DNA of 64,000 nucleotides from Bipolaris cookei. Taxonomy: Eukaryota; Ascomycota; Dothideomycetes; Pleosporales; Pleosporaceae. Within the stretch, counting starts at the first letter, position 1, and the number at the start of each line of letters is the position of its first letter. The translations under genes and the position numbers were made by a program. The notes below the pieces were generated by a model, which saw only the letters and a list, made by a program, of their open reading frames with translations, had not been told where the DNA came from and searched no databases. Positions 45,170 through 56,037 of this stretch are shown in pieces. Location: NCBI GenBank assembly GCA_002286855.1, contig NRSV01000002.1, positions 182,152 to 246,151 on the forward strand, given 5' to 3'.

Positions 45170-47317
45170 CTACTGCCCTTCCGTCAAAACCCTCGTCCAA
45201 TCAAACTTCCTCCACCCTTTCCTCCACCCTTCGACCCTCCTATCCCCCTTGACCCACTTGCCCTGCCTCTTCACAACCTCAACATCAACATCCAACATGC
45301 CGCCCAGCACCTCTCTGGCAAACAAATCGCCCCTCGGCCACGCCCGCTCATCCTCGACCACATGCCCCAATCCACCATCCAGCTCGAACCACACATGAAA
45401 ATACGGCATCTCCTTTGCCAAACTTCTTCGAAACGCTGCTCTCCCCATGCCGTTCCGCGATGCCTTCTGCGTATCCACCAGCGGCTTATGCTGCGTCCAA
45501 TCCCCAGCTTGGGCAAGAATCGCTTCTTTAAAAAACGCAGGCGCCATGTCCCCCAGCTCGAAAGGGATAGCGACAGCATTCAAAGCCGCATGCCCCTTTC
45601 TAGCAGGGAACGCGGCGTTTTCGTAGAAAATAACGTCGCGGCCTTGCTCGTGGTACATGCGGGTGAGACACTTCATGAAGTTGCGGAGTTCCTCCCACTC
45701 GTCGTCGTCGCACTCGAGGAGGTTGGTGCGGTGCGCTATGGGCACTATGACGGCGCCGCCGGGGGAGATCTCGGGGTCGGTGGGGAGAGTGAGGAAGACG
45801 CGGGTTGCGAGGGAGATGATGGGTGCGAGGGGGGGTTGCGGGGGTGACTTGTCTTCGTGGTGGCACAAGGGGCAGGCGTCGAGGATGCGGGACATTTTAG
45901 TGTAGTCTTGGATTGCGGCGTTGCGGAGGTTGATGGAAGATTTGGGGGCGCGGGCGGCGAGTTTGGTAGCGTTTTCGTCGAGGTAATCGAGGTCGTTGTC
46001 GAATTTACTGTCTTTTGCGATTTTGGAGGCGAGCAGCTGGGCCTCGCCGCCTGGTTGGGTTTTGGTGCGGCGCTCCTGGCGGACCATGTCGTCGAGGGAC
46101 ATGTCGTCGTTTTCCTTGACGAGGCCGCGCTCGGTGCCGCGCTTGTTGGTGAGGGCGATGACTTCGCCCTTGCGGCCGCCGGCGAGCATGCGGTTGTCCA
46201 TGGCATTGAGGACGACGACATCGCGGTCCTTGGAGGTCGAGGCGTTTGCGAGAGCGGCGTTGTACTCAGCTTCTAGTTGTGCGGCTTCGGGGGCCTTTTT
46301 CATCTTGGCCTTCATCATCTGGGCTTTGAGTCTGTTGAGTTCGGTTTGACTGAGCGCAACTGTGTTTGCTATTGGTTGTGGATTAGAGACAACTTCGCCT
46401 TGGGGTATATCTGCCGCTTCTCCAGAGTCGCGGGACGGTCGGTGAATGCCTGCCTTCAGTCTGCGCTCCTCGAACAGCTCGCCAGATGGCTTCTCCTTGC
46501 CCACATAGTCCTTTCCATACATTTTTCTTCGATCAAGCTCAATCTCCTCTTCACGCGCCTCGTCAAAGTCACGCAGGTCGCCGTACTTTTCCATGGCGAC
46601 TTCCTCCACGCTTCGCCCTGATTCCTTGGCATTCCGATATATGCCTTTGAGCTTCGTCATGCGCCATTGCGATCCGGAGTCTCCAAAAGTGTAGCTCACT
46701 TCTCGTTGGGCCGGTTCGTCAGCCACAGGGGCTTGCTCGTCCTTGACGTCGGCCAGGTGATGGTTCAGCTCGGCTTGGTGGATCTTGAGCGCATGCTGCT
46801 GCTCAGCCGATGCTTTGACATAGGTTGTCTTCTCCTCCTTCTTCTTTCGCTGCACGTAGTCGACGTCCATAGACGATGGTGCCTTCATCCAATCGTCGCG
46901 CTGCAAGTCTGCATCGGCAGCCTCCTCGAGCTGCTGGTCTAGGATATCACTGTCAGGGGGCATGTAGTCTTTTTCTTGCGGGGCATCGTCGCCAGAAGAT
47001 TCGTCTTCGTCGTAGTGTCGTGATTTGCGCTTTCGTGTCAGGCGGTCCTCATCGTCGCTCGAGTGAGTCTCTCTGTGCTTGCGCCGCGACCGGTCTTCCT
47101 TTTCATGCCGCTCTCTCCGCTTCCGTCGCGCACGCTCTTCAGATGTTTCCCGATGGTGTCGCGACCTCTTGGAACGGTGGCGCTCGTCGTCGTCGTGATG
47201 GCGCTCGGAGCGGTGCTTGCGATGATGTCTGTCGCGACTCCTGCTCCGGTCGCGCTTCTTGTGTTCGTATTTTTTCTTGCTCTGCGCAAGTTCCTTTTCA
47301 AACTCCTCTAGGCCCAT
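45170..47317 (-). CDS. CWF19: CWF19-like pre-mRNA splicing factor (CWF19L2/Cwf19)
   Basis: Single-exon gene of 715 residues. Cwf19 proteins act in late spliceosome steps and intron-lariat turnover. The N-terminal 120 residues are Arg/Lys/Asp/Ser/His-rich (RS-like). A charged helical middle follows, with SYTFGDSGSQWRMTKLKGIYRNAKE. CwfJ_C_1 (about 470-590) has ILDACPLCHHE, VIVPIAHRTNLLECDDDEWEE, and a HIT-like His. CwfJ_C_2 (about 600-712) ends with FDWTRVLTEGQ. It is divergent from the GPN-loop GTPase over 282 bp. With CWC25 and SYF2 it is the third spliceosome gene in the window. Confidence 0.95.
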   Translation of the reverse strand: MGLEEFEKELAQSKKKYEHKKRDRSRSRDRHHRKHRSERHHDDDERHRSKRSRHHRETSEERARRKRRERHEKEDRSRRKHRETHSSDDEDRLTRKRKSRHYDEDESSGDDAPQEKDYMPPDSDILDQQLEEAADADLQRDDWMKAPSSMDVDYVQRKKKEEKTTYVKASAEQQHALKIHQAELNHHLADVKDEQAPVADEPAQREVSYTFGDSGSQWRMTKLKGIYRNAKESGRSVEEVAMEKYGDLRDFDEAREEEIELDRRKMYGKDYVGKEKPSGELFEERRLKAGIHRPSRDSGEAADIPQGEVVSNPQPIANTVALSQTELNRLKAQMMKAKMKKAPEAAQLEAEYNAALANASTSKDRDVVVLNAMDNRMLAGGRKGEVIALTNKRGTERGLVKENDDMSLDDMVRQERRTKTQPGGEAQLLASKIAKDSKFDNDLDYLDENATKLAARAPKSSINLRNAAIQDYTKMSRILDACPLCHHEDKSPPQPPLAPIISLATRVFLTLPTDPEISPGGAVIVPIAHRTNLLECDDDEWEELRNFMKCLTRMYHEQGRDVIFYENAAFPARKGHAALNAVAIPFELGDMAPAFFKEAILAQAGDWTQHKPLVDTQKASRNGMGRAAFRRSLAKEMPYFHVWFELDGGLGHVVEDERAWPRGDLFAREVLGGMLDVDVEVVKRQGKWVKGDRRVEGWRKGWRKFDWTRVLTEGQ

Positions 47318-47599
47318 TTTGGTGGTGTTGGCGACGACGTTGTTCTAATTGTCGTCGGTGATGTTATGCGATGTTGAGCGCGCGCGGCCAAAGTTTCGAG
47401 CCGCCTCCAAAGCTCGGGCCTGACATCACCGCGACGGTTTTCTAGCGCGTCCGCCCCGCCTAAGAATTTCTAGAAGACCGCGTCTGGTGGTTGTTCACTG
47501 GAGTTGTATAGCGCCTGATACTTTCTTCTCTACACTACCTTCTATTCAAGACACTTCCACTCCTCCTTGTCGCCGCTTCAACTCGAACAAAACCTCGCC

Positions 47600-48925
47600 A
47601 TGTCCGCCTCAAAGGCTCCCGAGGGCGTCACACCCGCCGCAGCCTCGAATGCGCCCGTCTCCATTGTATGCGTGGGTATGGCAGGCAGTGGAAAGACGAC
47701 ATTTATGCAGCGACTTGTCTCCCACCTCTACACCCACCCCGATCCTACCAAGAGCGAGCCATCAGTATCCAAGACACCCTTAACCCCGCCCTACATTATC
47801 AACCTCGATCCCGCCGTTCACCATGTTCCCTTCACGCCCAACATCGACATTCGCGATAGTGTCAACTACAAAGAGGTCATGAAGCAATTCAATTTGGGCC
47901 CCAACGGGGGTATCCTGACAAGTCTAAACTTGTTCAGCACAAAAATCGACCAGGTCATTGGTCTACTAGAAAAGCGAACACAGCCGCCGCCGCCTGCAAA
48001 AGAGCCGGAGCCTAGCACTATGGAATTCATGACAAGCGGTGGAAAGGACAAGCAGGCGGCTCCAGTTCAGCAAGCGCAGGTCAAGCATATTCTGGTTGAT
48101 ACACCGGGTCAGATTGAAGTCTTTGTCTGGTCGGCCAGCGGAGAGATTCTTCTTTCGAGTTTAGCCAGCACGTTCCCCACAGTGATTGCGTACATTATCG
48201 ACACGCCACGCACAACCAGCACAAGTACCTTCATGTCCAACATGCTTTATGCCTGCTCAATTCTCTACAAGACAAAGCTGCCCATGATCCTAGTATTCAA
48301 TAAGACCGACGCCCAGGACGCCCAATTTGCCAAAGACTGGATGACGGACTTTGAGGCCTTTCAGAGCGCCCTGCGAAATGAAGAGGAAGGCGGCACTTTT
48401 GGCGGTGAAGGCATAGGCGGAGGCAGCGGGTACATGGGCAGCCTGCTGAACAGCATGTCGCTTGTACTTGAAGAATTCTACAAGCATCTTAGCGTTGTAG
48501 GCGTCAGCGCTATGACTGGAGAGGGCATGGACGAGTTTTTCAAGGGCGTTGAAGAAAAGAAGGCGGAATTCGAGCGGGATTATAAACCCGAGCTTGAGCG
48601 AAGAAAAGTCGAGCGAGAACAAGAAAAGAAGGCGTCACGTCAGCGCGAACTAGACAAGATGATGAAGGACATGAAGGTTGGCGGTGCCGGCACTAAGCCA
48701 AAGCCTCGGCCGCGCAAAGAAGAGCCGCAAACGGTCAGCGACGCGGAAGACTCGGAGGACGGCGCCATGGCCCACGACGACCTAGACTACGAAGACGAAA
48801 TGGACTCGGATGACCCGGAGACGGGTATCAAGGAGCGCTACAGACAAGCAGTGCAGGACCGTGGTCTCGACCAAGGCGAAGACCACAGTTTTGCGCGTTA
48901 TGTTAATATGGCCAAATTCAGCTGA
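47600..48925 (+). CDS. NPA3: GPN-loop GTPase NPA3/GPN1
   Basis: Single-exon gene of 441 residues from the ATG at 47600. NPA3/GPN1 is a dimeric cytosolic GTPase needed for assembly and nuclear import of RNA polymerase II. Visible motifs are the P-loop VGMAGSGKTT (about 25-34), NLDPAVHHVPF, the family-defining Gly-Pro-Asn loop GPNGG (100-104), VDTPGQIEVF (switch II) and the base-specificity NKTD in LVFNKTDAQDA. A GEGMDEFF segment precedes a basic coiled coil and an acidic C-terminal tail rich in Asp/Glu, as in the family. An open frame continues 11 codons upstream without an ATG. Confidence 0.96.
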   Translation: MSASKAPEGVTPAAASNAPVSIVCVGMAGSGKTTFMQRLVSHLYTHPDPTKSEPSVSKTPLTPPYIINLDPAVHHVPFTPNIDIRDSVNYKEVMKQFNLGPNGGILTSLNLFSTKIDQVIGLLEKRTQPPPPAKEPEPSTMEFMTSGGKDKQAAPVQQAQVKHILVDTPGQIEVFVWSASGEILLSSLASTFPTVIAYIIDTPRTTSTSTFMSNMLYACSILYKTKLPMILVFNKTDAQDAQFAKDWMTDFEAFQSALRNEEEGGTFGGEGIGGGSGYMGSLLNSMSLVLEEFYKHLSVVGVSAMTGEGMDEFFKGVEEKKAEFERDYKPELERRKVEREQEKKASRQRELDKMMKDMKVGGAGTKPKPRPRKEEPQTVSDAEDSEDGAMAHDDLDYEDEMDSDDPETGIKERYRQAVQDRGLDQGEDHSFARYVNMAKFS

Positions 48926-48977
48926 TATCAATCAATGAAGAAAGAAAAATAATATACCCAAAATTACAAACGCAGTT

Positions 48978-49019
48978 CTTCTCTCTCTCTCTCTCTCTCT
49001 GTCTCTGTCTCTGTCTCTA
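48978..49019 (+). repeat. CT dinucleotide / CTGTCT simple repeat
   Basis: About ten TC units run into three TCTGTC hexamers directly downstream of the NPA3 stop codon. Confidence 0.85.
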
Positions 49020-49975
49020 TTTTTCTGATTAAAGATGGAACACCAAGCGGGACCCTTTCTTTCCACAACATGACACACATACACATACATACACAAGTTT
49101 TTCTCTTCTCGCATCCGCACCCCCGGTCACCCCATCCATGCCCCCTCGCTACAAAAGACGCAGGTGCATCCCGTATCTCGGCCACCGAGGTGCAAAAAAC
49201 ATGTGTTGAGAGCGAGACAGAGAACGGGATGAGAAAATCCCAGGGGTTTTGCGGTCGTGTGTGCTGTGTGACTGACGGGTAGGCCCAGCGGGCCGCAGCA
49301 AAGGAAAGGGACGGCAGATGAAAAAGACGCCGTGTCAGCCATTCTGGGGGATTCCCGCCCCTTTGTTTCTCAACAAAGATGGGATGGAGGGTTTGGGAGG
49401 ATGGTGTGAATTATTAGGTAGTTGGATTTGCTGTCTCTTCTTTTGTTCACTTGAAGCGCAAATATACGGGGTTCAACCCCGTTAAGCTTCCTAAGTCCCA
49501 TCGTCGTCACTATTATACGATTTTCATATGGAAAGAGGGTGAGATATCAGCATTCTAGATCCCCCTTCCACTACACTGCCGCCGTCGTCATCGTAGTCGT
49601 AGTCGTAGTCACGAGACAAATTTCCAGCGCAAAAAGGTATATTATTGCACTGCACCGAGATTGCTGCCGATTCGTATGTATGCACGTTATTGTTGTATGC
49701 ATGTACGTGTTGGTGTAAGAGCCTCCCCTGTTTGTTTTTTGCTGGCGACACAAAACAATAATTTATCCCTGTTCACCCCTCATCCCAGCCCGCCGCTGCA
49801 ACTGTGTATATGTGGGATGATATAAGATGCAAGTGAGGGTAATACAAGAGGTGGCTGACCGAGTTGATTTTTTTGCCTGGGCTGTTAGGAGTGAGATGTT
49901 TATCTTTCGTATTTTATTTTACTTTTTCCGGGGTAACATGTTTCACGAGTATGGTGAGAATAATGCGCTTAGAAT

Positions 49976-49977
<2 letters not shown>

Positions 49978-50047
<70 letters not shown>
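49978..50047 (+). repeat. ATT trinucleotide microsatellite, about 23 units
   Basis: Uninterrupted ATT repeats over about 70 bp. The 112-codon frame across it is an artefact of the repeat. Confidence 0.95.
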
Positions 50048-50164
50048 TATACTATGGTGGTGTTGTAAGGCTCTGAAGTTGCTGGCTTTCTGGCGCGTTA
50101 TTGATTTTCGTAGGGTAGTGGCCTGCGCTGAGTCCCGGGAATTTTGTTCACCAGGTGCCCAGTA

Positions 50165-51949
50165 AGCGGGCCACTTCCCCACGATATTCTACCTTTACAA
50201 CAATATTTCGCAACACTGTAACAATTTTCTAATTGAAGTGGAATAGAACCTTATTCTATAGTCTCGTCGCTGTCCTCTATATCATCAAATTCTACTTGGC
50301 AGTTGCGAGAGTTGTGTCCAATTTAGCTGCAACGTCCGCAGCGCCGTTCACTGCGCACCCTCTTCGCAGGCATTATACCGTCGTTACAGCTGCCACCCTC
50401 TGCCTCAGCGATCTGATCGGCTACCTGGCCAACTCTCTGGGACCTCTCTGGCTGTATGTAGCGCCGCTTTCGAGGTTTTTTTTTTCGCTTTGTTGACGCT
50501 TCAACAGCGTCTCTTAGGCGACTCATTTCCTCCTGCATCAACACTATATTATGAGCTATCTGACTGGGCTCCCTTACTCAACTGCTGTATCTGCTCTTTA
50601 AGAGAAGTTGTAGGAGACCCTTGCTGGATTTGCACGCGGTTTCGAACAAACGTAGCCTGCGCCTCTATCTCGCGCGCGTTGCGCGACGTTTTCGGGTCCC
50701 AGCTGCTACTCTCTTGCGCTGGTGGAGTCGACGTACGCAGCACAACGTTAAGCTGTGATAAAACAACGTGATAATTGTGTGGCGTGATTCCAGCACCTCG
50801 AAACCCTTTTTAGATACTTCCTCGTGTAATAGCCTTGTAATAGGCCTTTTTGAACGCTGGTAGGAATATTTCTTTGCTGATATGTTGGATGCGATTATGT
50901 GCCAAGACCGAGATAGCGTCGCCATACGCGCGCTTTAACGGCGAGAAGCAGCCCAAATCAAGAGACTGTGAGAGGTGTGATGAGTTGGAAGGCATAAATA
51001 GGAGGATTCTCTTCTTCTCTTCGCAGAGATGTCGGAAATCCACTGAGCAGTGGCTCTCGTGGCTGTCAATAATAAGCAGCCTATGCGTCCCCACAGGGCG
51101 CGCATAGGAATCGAAGTGACGGAGCCAGTAAAGCGCTAGATTGTTGTGTGTCCAGTCTTTAGGACTAACTTGAATAACCCAGTCGCGTGGCAGATCCTCC
51201 GTAAACCAGGTGGAGATCAGAACCTTGCCTGCAAAGATGAGAAAGGCTGGGATACGCTTCCCTATTGGGCTAACGCCTTGTATCAGCGTAACCCACTCAC
51301 GATTGCCTGGTTGGTTCTTCTTTGATTTTCCTTGTTTGTCTGAGCCTGTGATAACTGATTGTGATAAAATCTTGTCCATAATGAAACCAGTCTCATCAAA
51401 TATATAGATATCTTCGTCCACAATACCATACTTCGCCTTTGTATTCTGAACCAGCTCGAACCAGCTTTTAATAAGCGCTGGGTCTTCGCAGATAGCTCGC
51501 TGACAATCATATGGATGGCTCCGGCGCGTACGCAGCTCACGATTGCGCTGGACAAACCTACCAACTCAATTCTTGCCAACCTCCTCTCCGCCACGCTCTC
51601 GGAGCAGTCTGTTAGCCATATTTCGCACATCGTCTTTCCAACAGGGTAGTCCTAGCTCAACCTCGACTATTGCACGTTGAGTGATAGCCTCCTCTTATAG
51701 CTTTGTTAGGCGCTTTGCTAGTGGCTCCCAATCGCTTCGAGGGCGTTGTCCAGCGCATCGTCGCTGGATTGTTGTTCGTGGGACGTTATAGGCTGCAGCA
51801 GTGCGTTGTTCACTCTGGGTCTTCTTAGAATTAATATCAGAGATAGCAATAAATAGATCTGCTTCAGTGAAGACTTTTAACGCATTGTGTGATTGAGACA
51901 TTACGCGTTGTTATTATGAAGGTAGGTTAGCGTAGGGAAGTGGTCCACT
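50165..51949 (-). mobile_element. decayed pogo-like DNA transposon with zinc-knuckle transposase
   Basis: About 1785 bp. Imperfect 19-bp terminal inverted repeats at 50165-50183 and 51931-51949 differ at three positions, all transitions. TA dinucleotides flank both ends (50163-50164 and 51950-51951). The interior is one minus-strand transposase pseudogene. Distinct from the element at 31.8 kb in inverted repeats and protein. Confidence 0.85.
50262..51901 (-). pseudogene. pogo-like DDE transposase pseudogene with C-terminal CCHC knuckle
   Basis: Begins with ATG at 51901 and reads through a helix-turn-helix (EQRTAAAYNVPRTTIQRR), the DDE block (IYIFDETGFIMDK, LLIIDSHESHCSVDF, SLDLGCFSPLKRAYG) and a C-terminal TSRNAREIEAQ coiled region. 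A zinc knuckle CGRCS..IGHNSRNC sits at the end. In-frame stops occur at 51697-51695 (TAA), 51568-51566 (TGA) and 50812-50810 (TAA). A further stop at 50551-50549 lies next to a frameshift, and another stop is inside the knuckle at 50325-50323. The TAA stops are one C-to-T change from CAA and the TGA is one G-to-A change from TGG, as expected after repeat-induced point mutation. Not functional. Confidence 0.88.
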
Positions 51950-54900
51950 TACTGTTGAAACACGGTATGCAGTGTATCGGCTTGACATGTGTAGAATGTC
52001 TATCCTATTTTTTTTCGATGGGAAAGAGAGGATGTGCAGCTGTGCCGACTGAGTTTGAAAAAACAGTAACATGTCGCGTGGTGATATTCCAGTAGGAAAA
52101 ATTGTTAAGAATCGACTTTTTGTCACTTTCCTACGAAATAAATCATATCTGCTGAAAAAAAAACAAAAAGAAAACTGTACTGCTCGTAATCATTTCCCAC
52201 ACAACCAATTCCTTACCCTCCAGCATATCCCATCCATCCACCAAATAAACCCACCCTACCCCAAAAGTACTCTTTGTAATCCCTTTCTAATACCTTACTC
52301 ATCGCACCCCCCCCTCACCTAATCCCGAAGAACCATACGCCTTACTCACACTATCCGCGTATCCCCTATACGCACCCTCCGCCCGTTCCCTAAGTCCGTA
52401 TCTTACAACCCTTCCCCCGGCTCCATCGGTGCCCGCACCGTCGGGTTCTTCCATCAGACCCCAAAAACGGGCCGAGTAGAGAACCCATGTTCGATTATGA
52501 TTGATGCTACTAGACCCTGGATCCCTGGATCCTTGTCTTTTTTTTTAAAAAAAAGGGCAATGCTACGGAAAGCAGAGAAGTGGCGAAGAAAGGAGGGGGT
52601 GGAGGTGGTGAAGGGGATGCCTTGTTGGGGGATTGAGGGATTTGGAAGGGAGTGAGTTGAGGGGTTTTTCTTTTCTTGGGTTACGTAGGGCACGTGTGAT
52701 GTGTAAGGTGGACATGGGGGTTATTTGATTTGCGATATTTTTTGTGATGGACATGGGGTTCAGCGTTGCGGTGTTTGATGTATGTCTCTGTGTTTGTTAG
52801 ACATGTGAATGTGTGATGGGGTTTTTTTTGACTGGGATTGAACGGACAAAGTCAAAACAAAAACAGCGTTATTGGAAGAAAAAGGCGACGAGAATGGAAT
52901 GATGATTTTTTATTTTCGTCTGATCTTCATGTTGCACAAGAGCAGTAATTGCAGGAGTTGGTAGGCTACTGTATTGAGAAGTGCATTCTCCGTGGCGTAA
53001 ACTCGCTCTGTCGTTTTTTTTCATTTTGTGTCACGACGAAGACAAATGGAGCAATAGCCCCAAAAGGGAGAGATGATGCAAAGATGTAGAGCAGAGTGGC
53101 CTATTTGCCAAATGCAGTGCACATGTACAGGGTTTCTGCATCATTTGTGGGCATGGAGATGGACAAAAAAGCGAGGTTTTCCCTGCCTACGCATGTGTTA
53201 CGTGTCCCCGGTGCTATCAAGACTCGACCAAGGCTGATCTGTCTAAAAAAGGACAAGTAGGGGAGAGGGGAGCTTCTCTTTTCGATCACTTCACACAGGG
53301 GATCGAGGGCGACAGCTTCCTGAAAGGGTCAATACTGTCCTTGATTTGTGATTGTAAATAGTTTCATCAGCTGCTGGGGGGTTGGGTTGGGTTCAGAAAG
53401 AGAGCAAGGACCAGGGAACCATCTGCTGCCAGTCCGTTCTTTCCTCCTCCCATTTCTTACTTGCCCAGAGGCATGGACCAGGCTAGGTTGTACGGCCACG
53501 GTAGTAGCCCCCCGGGGATGTGGTCGTTTCCCCGCAAACTCGCCTACGTACGGCCATGCTTGCTCAGCTACGATTTCGGGGCCAGGGGGGTGGCTGATGT
53601 GGCCATGTCTTACAATATGCCAACCGGTTCTGTGCCCGGCGCCGACCAAGGGCCGACCGTAGCATCGTGCGGGGAGGCGTGTAGGAAATGGGAATGAGTG
53701 GTGCGGTGGTCCTGTTGTGTTGCAGGGGATGTCGTGGTAGTCGAGTATCGAGTGCATTTCATTTGGGGGTAGGGGAGAGAGGTGGACTGTACAGATGCAG
53801 TGATCAGCGAATCCGCGGATATTGTGTTACGCATAGACAAAGTGGACCGACGAGAAAAATCGGGAGGCTTTTTTTTTGGGGGGGGGAGGGGAGAGGGTGA
53901 GAAAAAAGAAAGAAAAGAAACATGTAAGCAGCCGCTACGGCCGTCGAGGTTTGCTGCCGCGGAGGTTGCCGCCAACAAACGCAATCATGCACGGGATCCA
54001 AGATTACAAGTGCATGTGTCGATATGCGAGTTTTGATGGTTCTCGTACTGGTGTAGGGTTTGGATATGAGTGGTGGTCGTATCGAGAAAGTCTTTGCTGC
54101 AAACCTTATCGTAGATAAATCGGCCGCCTAGCTGAAGCAGGGCACGGTGGATGGCGGAAGCCTAGAATGGCACAGCTTTCGGTCCCAAGATTTGATTGGG
54201 TATACCAGTTGATTCCAGCCTCGAGGTGATGATTACGGTCGCTTGTCAGCCTGGTTCGTTGTAATTTAGCGTACAGGGCTTGCTCTGGCCGGGCGCACCC
54301 CCCCCCCAAAGCCGCGCAGATCCGTAAGCAGCCGGATGGACATGCAATGCAAAACATGGAATGTGAGCAAAACAATAAAGGCTGACAACGATAGAGAAAA
54401 GACCAAAAGCAATGAAAGATAATTATCAGACCGGGGAGGGGGGGATAGTGTGACGCCTAAGACGCGTGCAAGACGGGTTCCTCAGACGTCAGGAAACGGA
54501 GCAAAAAGGTGTGCAAGGCTAGGCCTAAACTGCAGTGCGCGTAACCGCTCGGGGCATTGCTGAGTCTGTCGTAGCGGGCTGTCGGCTATTGTCCGTAAAA
54601 GTGTACTGCGGCACACCTCGAGCATATCTAGGTGTAATCTCCTTGGAAGCATATCCTTGACTGTAGATTTGGTAATCGGGCTTGGATGCAAAGCGTTGTA
54701 GTAGTTACAATGCCTGGGTTGGAGGGGTTGCTTTTACCCGACCAGAAGGTAGGCCAATGGTAAGCACCGGAATTGACAGCCTGCCCAATAAAGCTTCATG
54801 TGCAGATCTTCAGGGCTTCGACCGAGATGTTGAAGGGCGATCTGCAGGGTCTGCATTGCTTGGAGGGGGGAGCCGGCCTGCACGAACTAGTGGATTTTTT

Positions 54901-56037
54901 TTCCAACGTAAGAGTTACAGGCAGTCAGTGGGTAGGCTGGGATTAGAAACAAAGAACTGAGAATTAGCCGTTGGCTTGCATCGGTTCTTGGGTAGCCTGC
55001 GGGGAGAGTACGCCGCAGCGACTCACAGATGGCAGCGCGCCAAAATAAGCTTTGTGAGGCGCTGCGCGGTGGCCAAGAGTGGATAGCAGGTGAGGAGAAA
55101 AATGCTAGACAAGCTGCGAACCATGGCAAGCCGACGGCAGATAGCCTTAGTAACGAGATTGCGGAATGACAGCGGGCCACCAAGCTGTAATTTGATTACC
55201 GGTCGTCATCGTCACTATTACATACGCCCCATGGGCTCTGCGTCGGCAAGGCCACAGCTGGCTCGCTGGTTGGTGAGTTGGGCGACTTTGACGGAGCATC
55301 TGTCCACGAGGCCTTTCCATGGTTACAGACATATTGTTGAGATTACCAAGCCACATTGCGTTAGGGAGCACTGACAAAACTATGCACCTACATACACCAA
55401 GCAACCTTGCCAGCAGGGACGAGGGATGTAATGTGTATGTGTAATTGTTTTCATTGCTATTATCCGAGTAGCAGGGAGAGGGGGGGTCGTCTGTAACAGA
55501 CGCCGCTCAGTCGCCCTCGGAAGCCAGTGCCACATGTAGTCAAAATCCAGACAAAATCAAAGGTCGGTGCACCTTGCGAAAAAGGGCGGGTATCCATATT
55601 ACCAGTTCCAAACCCACGTCTCTATGATTGAAGCCCTCATCCACCCAATTGGCCGTCATCATGGTACCGCTACCACCATATTGAAAGGAAAAGAAAAAAA
55701 CATGTCTGTAAAGAAGACGTGACTGCCGTAAAGGTATATACAAGGGAAATGACAAGGCGAAAAGAAAACGTAAGAAAAAGGTCATGCGTGCAGGCAAATC
55801 GCACCCCCCTCCCCAACAAAAACGCCGAGATCCGTTTGTAGCCATGACGGCGTGCGTCTATTTCTTCCAAACCGGCCTTTTTTGTAAAAAAAACTCCATT
55901 AGATGCTGATCATAGCCGTAAGCGCCTTGCTCCAGAGGTTGTTGAACCTCGTGCCGTAGACCAGAAAAAGTGATGACAAATGTGAGACCGAAAAAAGAAA
56001 CGGAAACTAGACAGAGAGAGACATGTGATGAAGGTGA
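51950..56037. other. 4.1-kb gene-free region
   Basis: No supported gene on either strand. C-rich plus-strand sequence at about 52190-52460, homopolymer runs (53869-53888 T then G; 54300 C), and mixed low-complexity sequence. Frames at 53329-53757, 54482-54960 and 54887-55404 show no domain. Confidence 0.5.

Larger units (their letters stand above)
48926..50164. other. gene-free region with simple repeats
   Basis: 1.24 kb without a supported gene. It carries a CT-rich simple repeat, an ATT microsatellite and AT-rich sequence before the decayed transposon. Confidence 0.5.

Noticed and set aside
49465..49490. Possible tRNA B box (GGGTTCAACCCC)
   Set aside because: No A box at the right distance and no acceptor-stem pairing around it; no tRNA gene could be built.
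49827..50165. 112-codon frame with a poly-Leu run
   Set aside because: Product of the ATT microsatellite, not a coding signal.
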